Below are positions 34,802 to 47,254 of a stretch of 64,000 nt of DNA, in pieces. How positions within the stretch are numbered: the stretch's first letter is position 1; the number at the start of each line of letters is the position of its first letter. The notes under the pieces were generated by a model, which saw only the letters and a list, made by a program, of their open reading frames with translations, made no database searches and was not told where the DNA came from. The translations under genes were made by a program, and so were the position numbers. The stretch comes from Archilochus colubris. Its lineage: Eukaryota > Chordata > Aves > Apodiformes > Trochilidae. The stretch lies in the NCBI GenBank assembly GCA_023079485.1, contig CM041083.1, positions 63,245,810-63,309,809 on the forward strand. Direction: 5' to 3'.

Positions 34802-37800
34802 GACAGATCCTCTAGAGGTTAGCAAAACCTTATGTTAATGAATCCTCTGCTTTGTATCATCTGGAGCCAGGAATGTCTGCTCTCTGAGCCACTGGTTTAC
34901 ATAAAATTCTAGATATAGGGACTGAGTCTGATGGCATTGGTAAACGCATTTTATTGGATGCTTTATCCTGAAGTTTTCTTATATTTCTCCTATGCCTGAG
35001 GCGAGTTCTTTAATTGAAAACTATCAGATATTTTCACAAAGCTGTTGTACCTATTCCTGTCCTCTCTTACGTCATAACTGCTGTACAAGTAAATCTGCGT
35101 GAAGTTGTGTAAGTTCCATTTTACTGTACTTTCAACATTCTAGGTTCTGATGCCAGAGTTCCTGGATTTTTTGCTGCTTTGAATTACCATTGTCATTATG
35201 GATGGTTCTGGATATTGCCATACGTCTTGGAGTGGTAGCTGCATTGCTGTTTTGAAGACTTGATTCTCCATTGCATTACACTGGTTATGAGAGGATGTTG
35301 TAATGAAACAGATTAATTTTACTTGCCACGAATTGCACTGTAATACACTTAAAAGTTTACTGTCAGATTACAAGCTTTTTTTCAGAGTTCATGATGTTTG
35401 CCTCTGAGTGGTTTGGGGCAGTTACCTGTAATCTCAGAAGATATTTTTCTTAGCTGGTACTTCAGGCAGGGTGTACTGTTATCTATCGTGTAATATTCAT
35501 ACAGAAAATGTGTTAATAACTTTCCAACCTTTTTCTACAATATTGTGTAATTCTCATCTCTTTATTTCTTTATTTTATGCTTCTGATAGTCCTTTCAAGC
35601 TTTCTTGTAATGACTAGACAGCATTTTCCACTAATACTAAAGCAGGTTGATTGTATGTGTATTTCCAAAGCTATGCCAATCTCTAGGTACATATATAAAG
35701 TTTTTACTTTGGCTGACTTTTTTTTTTTTTTTTTGGCTCACAGATAGGATGCTCTTATTCTTGTAGTGACAAATGTAAAGATTTTGTGTTGGTTGGTTTT
35801 GGTTTGTTTTTTTTTTTTTGCTCCAGTTTATAGTCTCTTTCTTTGTAGTCCTAGGTAAGAATTCTTGTATTGGCAAAAAGCACCAAAAGACACCTACAGG
35901 AGCATTTGCAAAGGAAAAATGGTCAATATATTCATATCACAGTTGGATAATGTTCCCTGGGGTTACCACCATCCTGTAAGGTTAAGGGATGATTTATTTG
36001 TGCCTAAATTTAGGATCACAGTAGAAGAGGAAAAAAAAGTAACAGTGCTGCATGTTGGCCTGGAAGAGAAGTGACTGTACTTCTGAGATTCCTAGCAAAA
36101 TGCTAGTGTGGTTCAGAATATTGAAAAACTTGAACTTTTTTTTTGTTATGGTGCTATCTGAAAGAAATCTTCCATGTAATTTTGCTCGGAGTCCTGAAGG
36201 GAAACTAGAATCCTCTCTTCTTCCATATTAATTGGTATTGTGAATGAGAAAAGGCATTTCTGTCACTTGCTTCACTTTGTTATTTGAGGATGAAAGTTGT
36301 TTTTCCTGGTGTGAATTGTCTTGATATCTACTTCTGTTTATGGATTCCTAATAGTAACAAAGTGAAATGAATGATAATAAGTGCTATTAGAATTTTTCAA
36401 ATTTTTTAAATATTTAAAATTTATCCTGTATTGTGAGCTTTTTCTCTCGAATGGTGACAGATCTCAGTGAGTGAAAATAGTGAAACTGGCTGTGTGGTTG
36501 GAAATGTGTATTTAGTTAATACTTGAAATAACCACAATTTTAAAGACTTTAGAGTAGTGTAATGAAAGTTTTCATTTCAAGAAAAATACTGGAGGGTTAT
36601 GATTGCTTGTTTTTATTTTCTTAATCTGCTGCTTTTGTTTGGTTTTGCTGTTGCAAAGTAAGCTCAGCGTAAGGACTGGTTGTGATGGCAGTGATGTCCA
36701 AGTTCTGATTCCTGAGTTCTTGGAATCCTTTCTGTAAACCTAATCAACAGCTAATTCTAGCAGCTGGCTTTCATAGCATGAATTGCTTTATTTCTGTGGA
36801 CTGTCAGAGGGGGGTGATGCCTACCTGTGAAGCAAAGCTTAGAGCTGATTTAGCATAAGACTGGTATTTCCACTTAAGGAGAAGGAAGGCAAACCTGCCT
36901 GCCCAGTAGTTCAGAAGATGGCTACTGCACAGCACCATCTGTTCTACCAATTCCTTTTAGCTGCCTGGGAAGCTGCTTCTCTGTCAAGGACATCAGTCAT
37001 TTTCATTTTTTGGAGAGCTATTAATAGTTTTTAAAAGCGTTTGCTAAAGCAAGCAGGAAGCAATTCCATGAATTTTCTGTTTTGGAGGTGATGAACTCTT
37101 TATAAATGATACGAAATCTTTTGTGCACTTAAGCGTGGTTAAGCACTTTACTAGGTGATATTTCTGTGTGCAACACTTGTACTTTTAGCAACATTTAAAT
37201 GTAATGTGTTTTTTTGGAGGAAGTGTTTCTAAAACTAAAACACTCAATGAAACGTTTAATCTTTTGAAGTTAAACTACTTCAGAACAGCTACATGAATGT
37301 GTATTTGCACTGATTAACTGTGGTGTTATTTTTTAGGAAATTGACTGAGTGCTGTGATTTGGATTACTTTTCAAGAGAATCCTCTGAATACAGGTTCTTA
37401 GTTGGATGTTCTTTGGTGTCTAAGAAATCATATCTGACTCCTTTTGAGTTCTCAGCTGGTGTCATGGCTGAATTTTTAGCCTTTTGATATCTCAGACAGT
37501 GATACTAGTCTGAAATAGCATTTCTATTTGGAAGAAGTGGTTTTCTTCCAGATCTGAGTCACAGTGTCTTACTTACTGGAGCAATTCCAGTGGAGAACTG
37601 TGGACTCAGTTACCTTGTTTATATTTTGTGCTGTTTTGCATAAGGATGTATAGTTGAAATAAAATAAATGTCTGATGTGTAACATATATTTTAAGAAGAT
37701 ATCCATAGGTGGTGTTTTAGAAGCTAATTTCAATTATTAATGCCACTGGCTGTCTTTGCTTGGCCTGTTTTCCTTTCATATGTCTTTAAAATACTCTAAA

Positions 37801-39398
37801 GAGAAAGTGAGAGAGGGTGAGCACTTGAACTTCTTGAGAACTCCTCACAAAACAGTATCAGCTTCCATGAGCTTTCTAAAATTACTCATGCTATTGTACT
37901 GTCTATTAAATGGTGTGATAATTTAAAAAGTGCTGGCTTACTCTGGTCTTGTTTTCCATTTAAAATTTAGGGATTGAACTAAACATTTAAAATGATCTCT
38001 TAGTGTATCTTTTCCTATACTAACTTGTTTTCTGAAAGGAAAATTGTTGTATCTTTTCTTCATCAGGGTTTTCCATTTTTTCGTTCTACCCTTTTTTGGT
38101 ATTTTTTTCAATCATAGTTTTTCCTTCCCCTCCACCTACTTTTGCTATTGCTACAGTTTCTTTTGTGAGTGTATTCTCTTTCTTAAGTCTAATCTGTGAT
38201 CTGCTTGCCCAGTTATTGTCTCACAAACATGCCTTCAGCTATAGGATTTAGAAATAAATATTCCTTATATGTGACAAATCTAACTTCTGAGCAGAAGGTG
38301 AGGCTAGATGAAAGCTGCTGTGAAAGGAAAGCATGTTGGGGTATACAAGATGCTGCTGCTCTTTGGATCCTGTCTGGTATTCTTTCATCTGATGGGCAGA
38401 GCCTTAGACCAGGAATGTTTCAGTGTTTTGGTTTTTATTTCGGTTGAGCCCAGTAGTGACTTGAAATAATTTACACTGGGGTGAGGAAGAAGGGAGACCT
38501 GTATAGTGAGATTAGTTCTACAGTGTAGTAGCTCAGCCACCAGTCGATTTCATCCCTTTCTTGCTCCTCTACCAGATCTTGACTACTAAAAGTGGTCTTA
38601 GCCCAGTGACCTTGTATTAGATAGCTTCTAGTGCTTGTAGAACATCATAATGTTACAGTTCAGAAATAAGGAATTTTATTGTATATGCTACCAGAGCCCA
38701 CATTTAAAGAAAAAGGAGAGGGGAGAAGGAACTGAAACATGATAATGTCGTGCTGTTCTGTGTTTTACTAAGTCCCTGCTGTTGGACTGGTATTATTTAG
38801 GTGAATGAATCTGAAGTGGCTAATGAGAAGTATGTTTTGACTGAAATCTTCACTTAACCTGAACAAAGATTTAAGTCATCTTTAGGACTGAATCCCAGTT
38901 TGACATAAAAATTAGAGACTAGAGCCAGTTTCCAGTGCAAGTGTGATTCTCTTTTTCCTCTTAATCTCATTGGTCCCAGTGCTGTGGGATTGCTGCTCTT
39001 TCAGAGAACTATCTATACTTGTTTAAGCTTTGTGGTCAGTAATGATTTCATGATACTTCTTAGCTTGGGTTCTGACTTCTGAGGGCTGACAGCAACGCTA
39101 AAGGGACCTGTGTGTAAAGATTCTGATTGGAATAATTTCAGTCCACACTACTTTCCATTTGTATGGTTGCTTTCACAACAAAAAGGTTTAGAAGTTATGA
39201 CCTGGGGATGCTAGCTGTTCTTGAAAGAAAAAATACTACTTAATGGTCTTTAAATTTTGATTGTTTCTCTTACTCAGGTAGTAGAATACAAATACTTTTT
39301 TTTTCAATGTGGGACAAAATATTTTGTGATATACTAGGTATTTAATATCCTTTTTTTGTTGATGCAGCTTTTAATATGTTATTCTTATTGATACAGAT

Positions 39399-39425
39399 AT
39401 GGTCCTGAACACTGCGAGCACGTGA
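39399..39425 (+). promoter_or_regulatory. uORF 1 in ERC1 leader (8 codons + stop)
   Basis: ATG at 39399 reads MVLNTAST and stops at TGA. It lies in the inferred 5'UTR. Confidence 0.5.
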
Positions 39426-39433
39426 CATCGAAG

Positions 39434-39463
39434 ATGGACAACTGGATCTGTTACAAATTGTGA
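39434..39463 (+). promoter_or_regulatory. uORF 2 in ERC1 leader (9 codons + stop)
   Basis: ATG at 39434 in the context GAAGATGG (purine at -3, G at +4: strong Kozak). It reads MDNWICYKL and stops at TGA 39461. Confidence 0.55.
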
Positions 39464-39525
39464 TTGGCCTTAACCTGACTTAAAACTGTTGAAAAACTTA
39501 CCAGGATTTCCTTAATTCCTGATTT

Positions 39526-39537
39526 ATGCCTATCTAG
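39526..39537 (+). promoter_or_regulatory. uORF 3 in ERC1 leader (minimal, 3 codons)
   Basis: ATG CCT ATC TAG, ending 24 nt before the ERC1 start codon. Confidence 0.5.
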
Positions 39538-39561
39538 TTGCCTCACACCACCAGCTTAATC

Positions 39562-40230
39562 ATGTATGGAAGTGCTCGGTCAGTTGGTAAGGTTGAGCCA
39601 AGCAACCAGAGTCCAGGGCGTTCACCAAGGCTGCCACGGTCACCACGTTTGGGCCATCGTCGAACCAACAGCACAGGAGGCAGTTCAGGGAGTAGTACTG
39701 CGGGTGGCAGTGGGAAAACCCTTTCTATGGAAAATATTCAGTCCTTAAATGCTGCCTATGCTACATCTGGCCCTATGTATCTAAGTGACCATGAGAACGT
39801 GGGTGCAGACACCCCAAAAAGCACCATGACTTTGGGCCGGTCTGGGGGGCGGCTGCCTTATGGTGTTAGGATGACTGCAATGGGGAGCAGCCCTAACATT
39901 GCTAGTAGTGGAGTTGCCAGTGATACTATTGCATTCGGAGAGCACCATCTCCCTCCAGTGAGCATGGCATCCACTGTGCCTCACTCACTGCGCCAGGCCA
40001 GGGATAACACAATCATGGATCTGCAGACACAACTCAAAGAAGTATTAAGGGAAAACGATCTGCTCCGCAAGGATGTGGAAGTGAAAGAAAGCAAGCTGAG
40101 TTCTTCCATGAACAGTATCAAGACCTTCTGGAGTCCTGAGCTGAAAAAGGAGAGAGCTCTGAGGAAAGATGAAGCTTCAAAAATCACCATTTGGAAGGAA
40201 CAATATAGAGTTTTGCAAGATGAAAACCAG
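39562..40230 (+). CDS. ERC1: ERC1 first coding exon, residues 1-223
   Basis: ERC1 (ELKS/CAST2/Rab6IP2) is a coiled-coil scaffold of the presynaptic active zone and of cortical exocytosis platforms; it also takes part in NF-kB signalling. The exon starts at the ATG of MYGSARSVGKVEP, the known N-terminus. It continues with Arg/Ser/Pro-rich sequence (SPGRSPRLPRSPRLGHRR), a Ser/Gly stretch, then MENIQSLNAAYATSGPMYLS. The first coiled coil begins near residue 155 (TIMDLQTQLKEVLRENDLL). It ends ...LQDENQ with donor CAG|GTTTGT. An upstream in-frame TAG (39535) fixes this ATG as the start. Conservation with human ERC1 is near identity. The remaining exons are beyond the window. Confidence 0.97.
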
Positions 40231-43200
40231 GTTTGTCATGTAAAGTCACTGTTGTGTTAGTGCAGTAGCGTGATTAAATTAATTTAATAAACTTGCATGC
40301 CACTTGTAGGCAGCTAAATTATATTGGTGCTTTTCCCAGGTAATCAGCATGAATAAGATGTGTTTTCAGCTTGTAAGCCTCTTTCTAAGTGTTTCTTGTC
40401 AGACTTAAAATCCACCTCTTGAGTGCTTATTTCTCTTTGTGTGTCATGTGGTTTTTTTTTTTTCCCAGGACTGATGCTAACTACTTAGTTTCCTTTTGGA
40501 AATATTTTACCCTGGGTGTAGTTAATATTTCTGTAGTGCTTACCTTTTGAAGCATTCTCTGAGATGCAGAGTTTACCAACTTCTGTTACCGAATAGAACC
40601 AAATTGTTGTCGAATGCTGACAGATTGCCAGTAAAACAAAGTTCACATTACACTGATCTTTACTGCTCCAGTCTAAACCTCCTGACCTGCAGTTTTGCAC
40701 AAACAGATATAAATTGTGTTCTTTACTTCATTTAGGTAGCACTGTTTAATACCTGCTCATCTACTCCTTTGTTGTAAGCTTTGCACATCTTGTTGCACAG
40801 CTATCATAAAGCACCCTACAGTTTTGGCTTTTTTAGTGGTCTGGCTAGTTGGCAAATAGGTAGATGAAAAGAGAATTTTTCGGTGTCTGTTTTCTGTGTC
40901 TTGCCCTACTTAAAAGCATCCCTAAATTAGAATAAAACTAAGAGGTTGATTAAAATTGAGGTCTCTTTGTAGTAAGCTCTGCTTATTAAAAGATTTTTTT
41001 TTTTTTAGATTTTTCCACCTAGACTTTCATGCTTAACTTAATCCTGAAGTAGCTACTTCTCTTTGAGTTAGTGTCCTCTTGTTTCTGGCCAAAGGTGAGT
41101 TGGGCACCTCTCTGGACTCTCCAGTAAGAAACCTTCCTACTCTTATGGAAAACAGGCCCACTGTCCAACTACAAAAGCTTCTTGAAATGCAACTCAGCTT
41201 TCACTATGACAAAACTGCTTTTCCTGTTGAGGTTTTTAAATATTCAAGAATATAGTTTCCATAATTCGTGACCAAGAACTTCAATATCTTAAGGTATACT
41301 TGATACTTTAGGCAGTGCTTTTCTTAAGATTTGCTTTTGAAAGTGGAGAGGAGAGGGGAAACTGCTGGAGGTGAAAGTAGTTCTTGGTAGTTCCTGTGAT
41401 GTTATACTCTACTTTTGGATGACCTTTCTTACATAGCAGGGTCCTTTTGGTTACTGATAACTTACTACTCTGAAGCTGTCTGAAATTTTCTTTTCTCATT
41501 TTAAAGAACTGAGTTGAAGAAAGGAAGTTGCTTTTTCTAAGTTATTAAATAGTTTAATGGACTTGTAATGTAGTTTTAAAGCTGTGTTTTTACCTAGTGG
41601 TAAGAATCACAGCATGGGATTTATTAGTGTGTGGCAACTCAGACTTCATCCAGACAACTTCATCTGTCTTCTTTGAATGCAGAAAACCTAAAGTTAAATA
41701 ATTTTCATTACAAAGGTAAGCTTTCCTTAGGAGTAATATTGTGAAAAATTTAGTTATAGTGATACAGCAATCGTATAATGAATATATGGAATACCATTCA
41801 CTCCATTTTCTGATGCTTTTTGTATTTCAGCTGCAGGTAGGTATTTTAATTATCACATTCTGTTTGGTTTTAAGTTCTGTTTTCATAATAACATTTTTTT
41901 ATTAAACCAGTTTTGACAACCAAGGATGCTGTGGAAATCTTGCAAGGAAAGTGCCATGAATGTATGGTTTCAAATAGGTTGAGCAGTTGCTAAATATGGG
42001 TAGATTGGAGAACAGAGATTCCTCTATCTGAGGGGCTTTATTCCTTGTCTTTCCTTTATCCCCTTATTAAACATTTACAGATATTTCCAGGCTACTGTTC
42101 TCCGGGAAATCACTATAATTACTGCCACACTGGTAGGATTGTATAACTTTGGTCCAAAAAAGGAAGGGTGCAATTTGAAAGTAAAAGTGTATTACTGCAT
42201 TGAGCTGTAAAAACTAAGAATGCTAATTAATAGATTATAGTTAGCTAACAGTGTACTGTAATTAAACTCTGAATTCATTATATCTTTTATAGCCTTTTGG
42301 AGTTGGCCACTTCAGCCCTTTATAAGGAAGATCAGTTTAATAGGATTTAATGTAATTAAACAGACTACTCTGTTTAGACACTGAACAGGGGATTTCTCTG
42401 ATCTGTAGGGGGACCAGAAAAATCTGTTCATTACCACTTCACCCTCCCCATAAAATGAGTTCCAGTATAATTGCAGAATCTGGTGTTTTAGACCTCAATA
42501 CAAGTACTTCAGCACATCACTTTTAATAAAGACTTCTCACATGGGCAGAAATTGTGCTTTATATTGAGTATAGCTAAGGCCAAATGCATTGTTAAAAATG
42601 GGCTCAACTCATGAGATGGTGGCTGAATCACACCATTATCTTAGAGTTCTCTTCATCTCTTTGCTGGGGTCTTGCTTTTTTATCCCTTTTGAACACTTGA
42701 TTGTCCCTGATTATATTCCTTTTATTGCTGTCCTTGTCACCTCAAGTTTGAATGATTGAATTGCCTTGTGGTTTTGGAAGTTGTTAAAATTTGAGTTCTG
42801 GTGGGTTGCAACCTCAGCCTCTTGTGAAAAATGCAATGGTGTCTTTGGATTTTCTTCCCCAGTAACTGGGAATGTGTGCAAAGAATTCACATACTCCTTA
42901 CTGATTATTCCAAGAAATCATCTGGATTCAGTGCATGCTGCCTGTTCTGAAGCAGTCACATCTTTTTTTCTTTTTAATTGTCTGTCTTCTCAAGGCAATA
43001 GATAGCAGGAATACCTTGGATATAATACTGAGAACATTGTGCACATGCACCCATGCAGCTTTCACTTGAGTTAAGAGTGGTTTAATCTTGCTCTGTTGTG
43101 GTATTTTCACAAGTTGTGGTGTGTAACACACCTGCATTTGTCAGCTGCTTTGAGAAAATACTACATCTGTGCAATGGAGTATACCCTGAAGTTTTTTATC

Positions 43201-44342
43201 ATCTTTTGTTACTGATCTTGACAAGCCAGAAAATCCTTTCTTTTCAAAAATGGGGAAAGCAATTGTCATCTTGAAGAGCTTAAAACTAAGCATGGAAAGT
43301 ATTCGTGCAGTTTATGTAGGTTCTTGGAAAAATACAATAGTTTGCAGTGCAGTGTGGGTTTAACCAATTATACTTTGCAAAAAGCCAAAAGTAGAATGTA
43401 AATGATGTTTTTAAAGGTTAAAAAACCCCATGCGTATTCAGGGAAGAACTGATGGAGCTGATGAACAGGACCTTGTTTTTGGCATGGTATCACTCTCCTC
43501 AACATGCTTTAGTAGGAACTGTATTCTGAGTTGAAATTGGTTTTTTTTTAGTGTGGTTTAACATTTTCCTAGAAACCTCTTCATCAGCAACCAGAAAAGG
43601 GGAGGAAAGGCAGTGAGTATTTTTTGCACATCAGTTCAAATAATTTAAAAAAAAACCTGGACCATTGTCGACTGCTTGGTATTCAAGACAAAAAGTACCT
43701 CCTCTCAGTTGTAACTGTTTGTAACAAGGTGGTTGTACCTTAAAATAAGTAGTGCCATGCAAATTTGATGTCTAACACCCTGCATTGATATTTCCCACAT
43801 TTGACTGATCTGTGTTTAAAATGTTGTTTATGTCTCAACTGAAATAATGTGGTACTGCTGAAAAAAATCTTTTTACTTTGATGTATTTCTGTGGGTTTTT
43901 TGTGGCTAGAGGTCTTGGATGTCTGAGAGTTTAACTGAGAAAATATTTCTGAAAGGAATTTCACCTTGCTTGGGGTAAGCACTTGAAGAACGTTTTACTT
44001 ACTGTGATGGAAGTGTGATGGGTGTAACCCAGTGTTTTTCTCCAGAGTCAAGTACTCTCCATTACATAGTAACACCAAATGAGCATTTTACTTTTTAAAA
44101 TATAGTTGTCCATGGATTAGGCTCTTAAATGCATTGGATGCTGCTGTTTTGAGACTGGATGAGCTTCTGATGAATACATTATTTCTCTGAAAATCAGATT
44201 AATTCTCACTTCTCCATTGATTGACTTTTGGGGTTTTTAAAAATTACATTATTATATATATATAAATGTTTTGGTTTCTCTTAGTATTGTGTCATTCTGA
44301 TTCTAGCACCACTTCTGAGTTGATTAGCAGCTGATAGAAAGC

Positions 44343-44367
44343 TAAACATCCAGGTAATGGATGTTTA
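44343..44367. repeat. 10-bp perfect inverted repeat, 5-nt loop
   Basis: TAAACATCCA, GGTAA, then the exact reverse complement. No flanking context explains it. Confidence 0.9.
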
Positions 44368-46163
44368 ATAGTGCTATATCCCGTTCTATAGCCCTGGCTA
44401 AAAGGCCTTATCTGTACCCCACAGCATTACACTTAGATAATTATTTTAGTGGTAGATGTCTGGAGACTCTCTACAATGCTGGCACCTTTATGGTTGCCTC
44501 TGTGTTCCCCAGTTGCAACATGAAATTATAACTTAATTCTCTTTTAAATAGCTCAAAATTATCTCTTTGCGGGTACCTGATATCTGAGGCATTTATCAAG
44601 CACACTTTGTAGTGTCTTCAAAAATTGTCATGTAATTGCCCAAGAGACAGGCCTTCTGTGTTTTGCCTTTTTGCAATTCTAGAGGGAAATAAAATTGGGC
44701 TTTTTGTGCTTGTCTAGGTTCTCCAACACCCTATTAACAAGTCTGTATAACTTTAAGATATTAGTAAGACAGAGAAACATTTGTATTTAAGATAAAAGTA
44801 TATATGTGTATGTTCTGAGATAAGAGCTAGAGACCAAAAGAGTTCAGAGGAAATGTTTCTGTACTCTGAAAGTGATTAGTGTGTGGGATAACTTATCAAG
44901 AGCATGCCAGGTATCTGAATTAGGAATTGAAGAAAGAAACAGTGTGAAATGCCACTTTAATCTCAGCTGGCAGGAGAGAGGAAAGAGAAGGAACCCAGTA
45001 GTGCTCTAGATAGTTGATTGTATGATTAATTCAAATTCCTTTGAATTAATTTTGTATATACACTTGTGTTTAGTGTGCACAGTAAGATGCCAGTGGTTTT
45101 GGTAATAGTGATTTGTGGTAATTTGAGCTCTTCAGTTGAAATCAGATTACAATGGTTTATCAGCAGGTAAACATAGCTGTTTGGGATTATAGTATTCTTT
45201 TTTTCCTGTATGAATAATGCTATATAGTTTTTCTATTTTTGGTCTATGCTCATGAACAGAGGGGAAAGATGTATAGCTGCTGAATGTAGTGGATAATAAT
45301 TGCATTTCTGCTTTTTTGCTAGATTTTAAAAGGAAAGGCTTGTCAGCAAAACTTAGTTTCATGACCCACAAGGTCTACACAAGTATATTTTTACATAGTA
45401 CTTGCAGATTTATAATGCGTACTCTTGAAAAGAACAGATTTGGTTTTTGTAGTGGGGAAAAAAAGTGTAAAGGAAAAATGCACTTAGTTTTCTAACTGTG
45501 TGGTTGTTATGTCTAAGTAATTTGTTTAGTGCTTGCAGTAGTAGTATCCTGGACTGTGAAGCAGATTTTATTTATTTAATTATTGTTATATTAGTAGCCT
45601 TGAGAAGCAGGTAGCAATCATCAGTTTTTGAAAAGTTCCATTCTAACTTAGAGATCATACTAAATCACTGACAGCCTCCCTCCCTGCCTGCTAGTTTAAT
45701 GATAGTTCTTTTTACTCCTGAAATTCTTTATAATTCTATAATGCTCTCTTGTATTTGTTTTGTACAGTAACTTTGGCTTCCAGAGAATGTGAAATAGTCT
45801 ATTTTCCCTTATTTATCCTGAGGGAACCAGATTTTTTTCTTCCTTTTTATAACCCTTAACAAACACCAAAAACTTCTGGACAGATTGAGAGAAAACGGGT
45901 TATATCAATGTACATCATGTTTTGGAATTACAGTCAGTATTTATAATTAAACCATAAAGGAACAAAGGGATCCACAGAAAGATCTGTTATCAACATCTGT
46001 ATCAGTATTTGAAGAGATGTGAAGAGATCTCATGATAATTTGGATTTTTTTCATCTGACCTCCATTAAGGAGGTCTTCATATGGGTTCAGCCTAGGAAAA
46101 GACTGGATTCTCTCAAAAAGAACCCAAAAAACCTCAGATGAACACACCATGTCCCCCTGCTCC

Positions 46164-46319
46164 CCACCACCCCCCAAAAAAAAACCAAACTCAAACCAAC
46201 CAAAAAAACCCAACAAACCACAAACCCAACTCAACCCCCCCAAAAAAACCAAACCCAAACCAACCAAAAAAAAAAACAAAACAAAACCAAACCACAAACC
46301 CAACTCAAACCCCCCAAAA
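46164..46319. repeat. C/A-only low-complexity tract with internal duplication
   Basis: For about 155 bases the plus strand has no G and only a few T. The block ACCACAAACCCAACTCAA followed by C-runs occurs twice, near 46218 and 46291, so the tract includes an imperfect tandem copy of about 73 bp. The apparent reading frames here are artefacts. Confidence 0.9.
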
Positions 46320-47110
46320 GCATAGTCATCTTTACTGTATATGTTCATTGATGTGACTATGATCTGATTACAAAATACGGGTGTGGAACACTATGAAGAG
46401 TGCTTCTAGCTATCATTTCATTAGAAATTGGAGGAGATAGACTTATGTATGACAGTTACAGGAATAAATACCATGTGACTGGCTTCTTCAGTTTAATTTT
46501 ATCGACTTGGTTTGTAAACTGGAATGCTAAGTAACATACTATTATTGTTAAACCTAAGAATTTGGTGGCTCTGGCCTTTAAAGTGTTTATTCGTCTATAT
46601 ACAAGCTTAAAAAAATATTTACATGCTGCTGCTTTTTCCTATTGCTATTTAAGTGACTCAAGTGTCTGTGCATTGGGCTGCTTTTGGTGGGCCCTGGGCA
46701 GGAGATTGGTCCAGGTTCCCCTTGAAACATGAAAGTCCTTGCTGCTCTATACTGCCTAAAGTTCCTGTATTGGGTTGCTTTTAAAATCTGATGATTGTTG
46801 TCACTATTTTGGAAAATAAATACCCTAAGTCAACAAGGGTGACCGGTTGTTTGGAGCTAATGAGCCCACAACATCAAAAGGAATCTACAGGCTGTTTGTA
46901 CTTTCCTAACAATCTTGGGCAGCTCTCATTGCAAACACATAAAATTACTCCAGGTCATAGTGATGATGGCATTTCTAATCTCCTGCATGACACAATGAAA
47001 TAGACTTTTTATTGAAGGGGGAAGAAATGGATGAAGATAATTTCTAATAAACTATCTTATTCGGTGCTCTGCAAATACAGCAGGGAGGTGGAGAATAAAT
47101 TCTACTATTT

Positions 47111-47254
47111 ATCATAGAATCATAGAATTGGCTGGGTTGGAAGGGACCTCAGAGATAATCAAGTCCAACCCTTGAACAACTACTGCTGCAGTTACCAGAC
47201 CATGGCACTGAGTGCCACATCCAGTCTCTTTTTAAATATCTCCAGGGACGGAGG
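47111..47254 (-). mobile_element. CR1 LINE 3'-end fragment
   Basis: Begins ATCATAGAATCATAGAAT (reverse complement of the CR1 terminal ATTCTATG repeats), then GGTTGGAAGGGACCTCAGAG, ending at CTCCAGGGACGGAGG. 144 bp, 5' truncated. Confidence 0.93.

Larger units (their letters stand above)
28980..39396 (+). other. ERC1: ERC1 intron 1
   Basis: About 10.4 kb. The first 500 bp are still CpG-rich; the rest is AT-rich. Contents seen: an (AT)n microsatellite at 34769-34801, T-runs at 35720-35735 and 35807-35819, and a perfect hairpin at 32354-32377. No CR1, LTR, RNA gene or coding exon was recognised, so it is notably repeat-poor compared with intron 2. Confidence 0.65.
39397..39561 (+). other. ERC1: ERC1 exon 2, 5'UTR part
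   Basis: The acceptor is TTCTTATTGATACAG at 39396; an alternative, CTTTTTTTGTTGATGCAG, ends at 39367 and has the better pyrimidine tract. The leader carries three short uORFs, and an in-frame TAG at 39535-39537 closes the ERC1 frame upstream. Confidence 0.65.

Noticed and set aside
39538..39561. ERC1 start extended upstream to 39538
   Set aside because: That frame begins with TTG right after an in-frame TAG; the first ATG is at 39562 and gives the known MYGSAR N-terminus.
45947..46356. Gly/Phe/Leu-rich (minus) and Asn/Pro/Gln-rich (plus) reading frames
   Set aside because: Direct translations of the C/A-only low-complexity tract.
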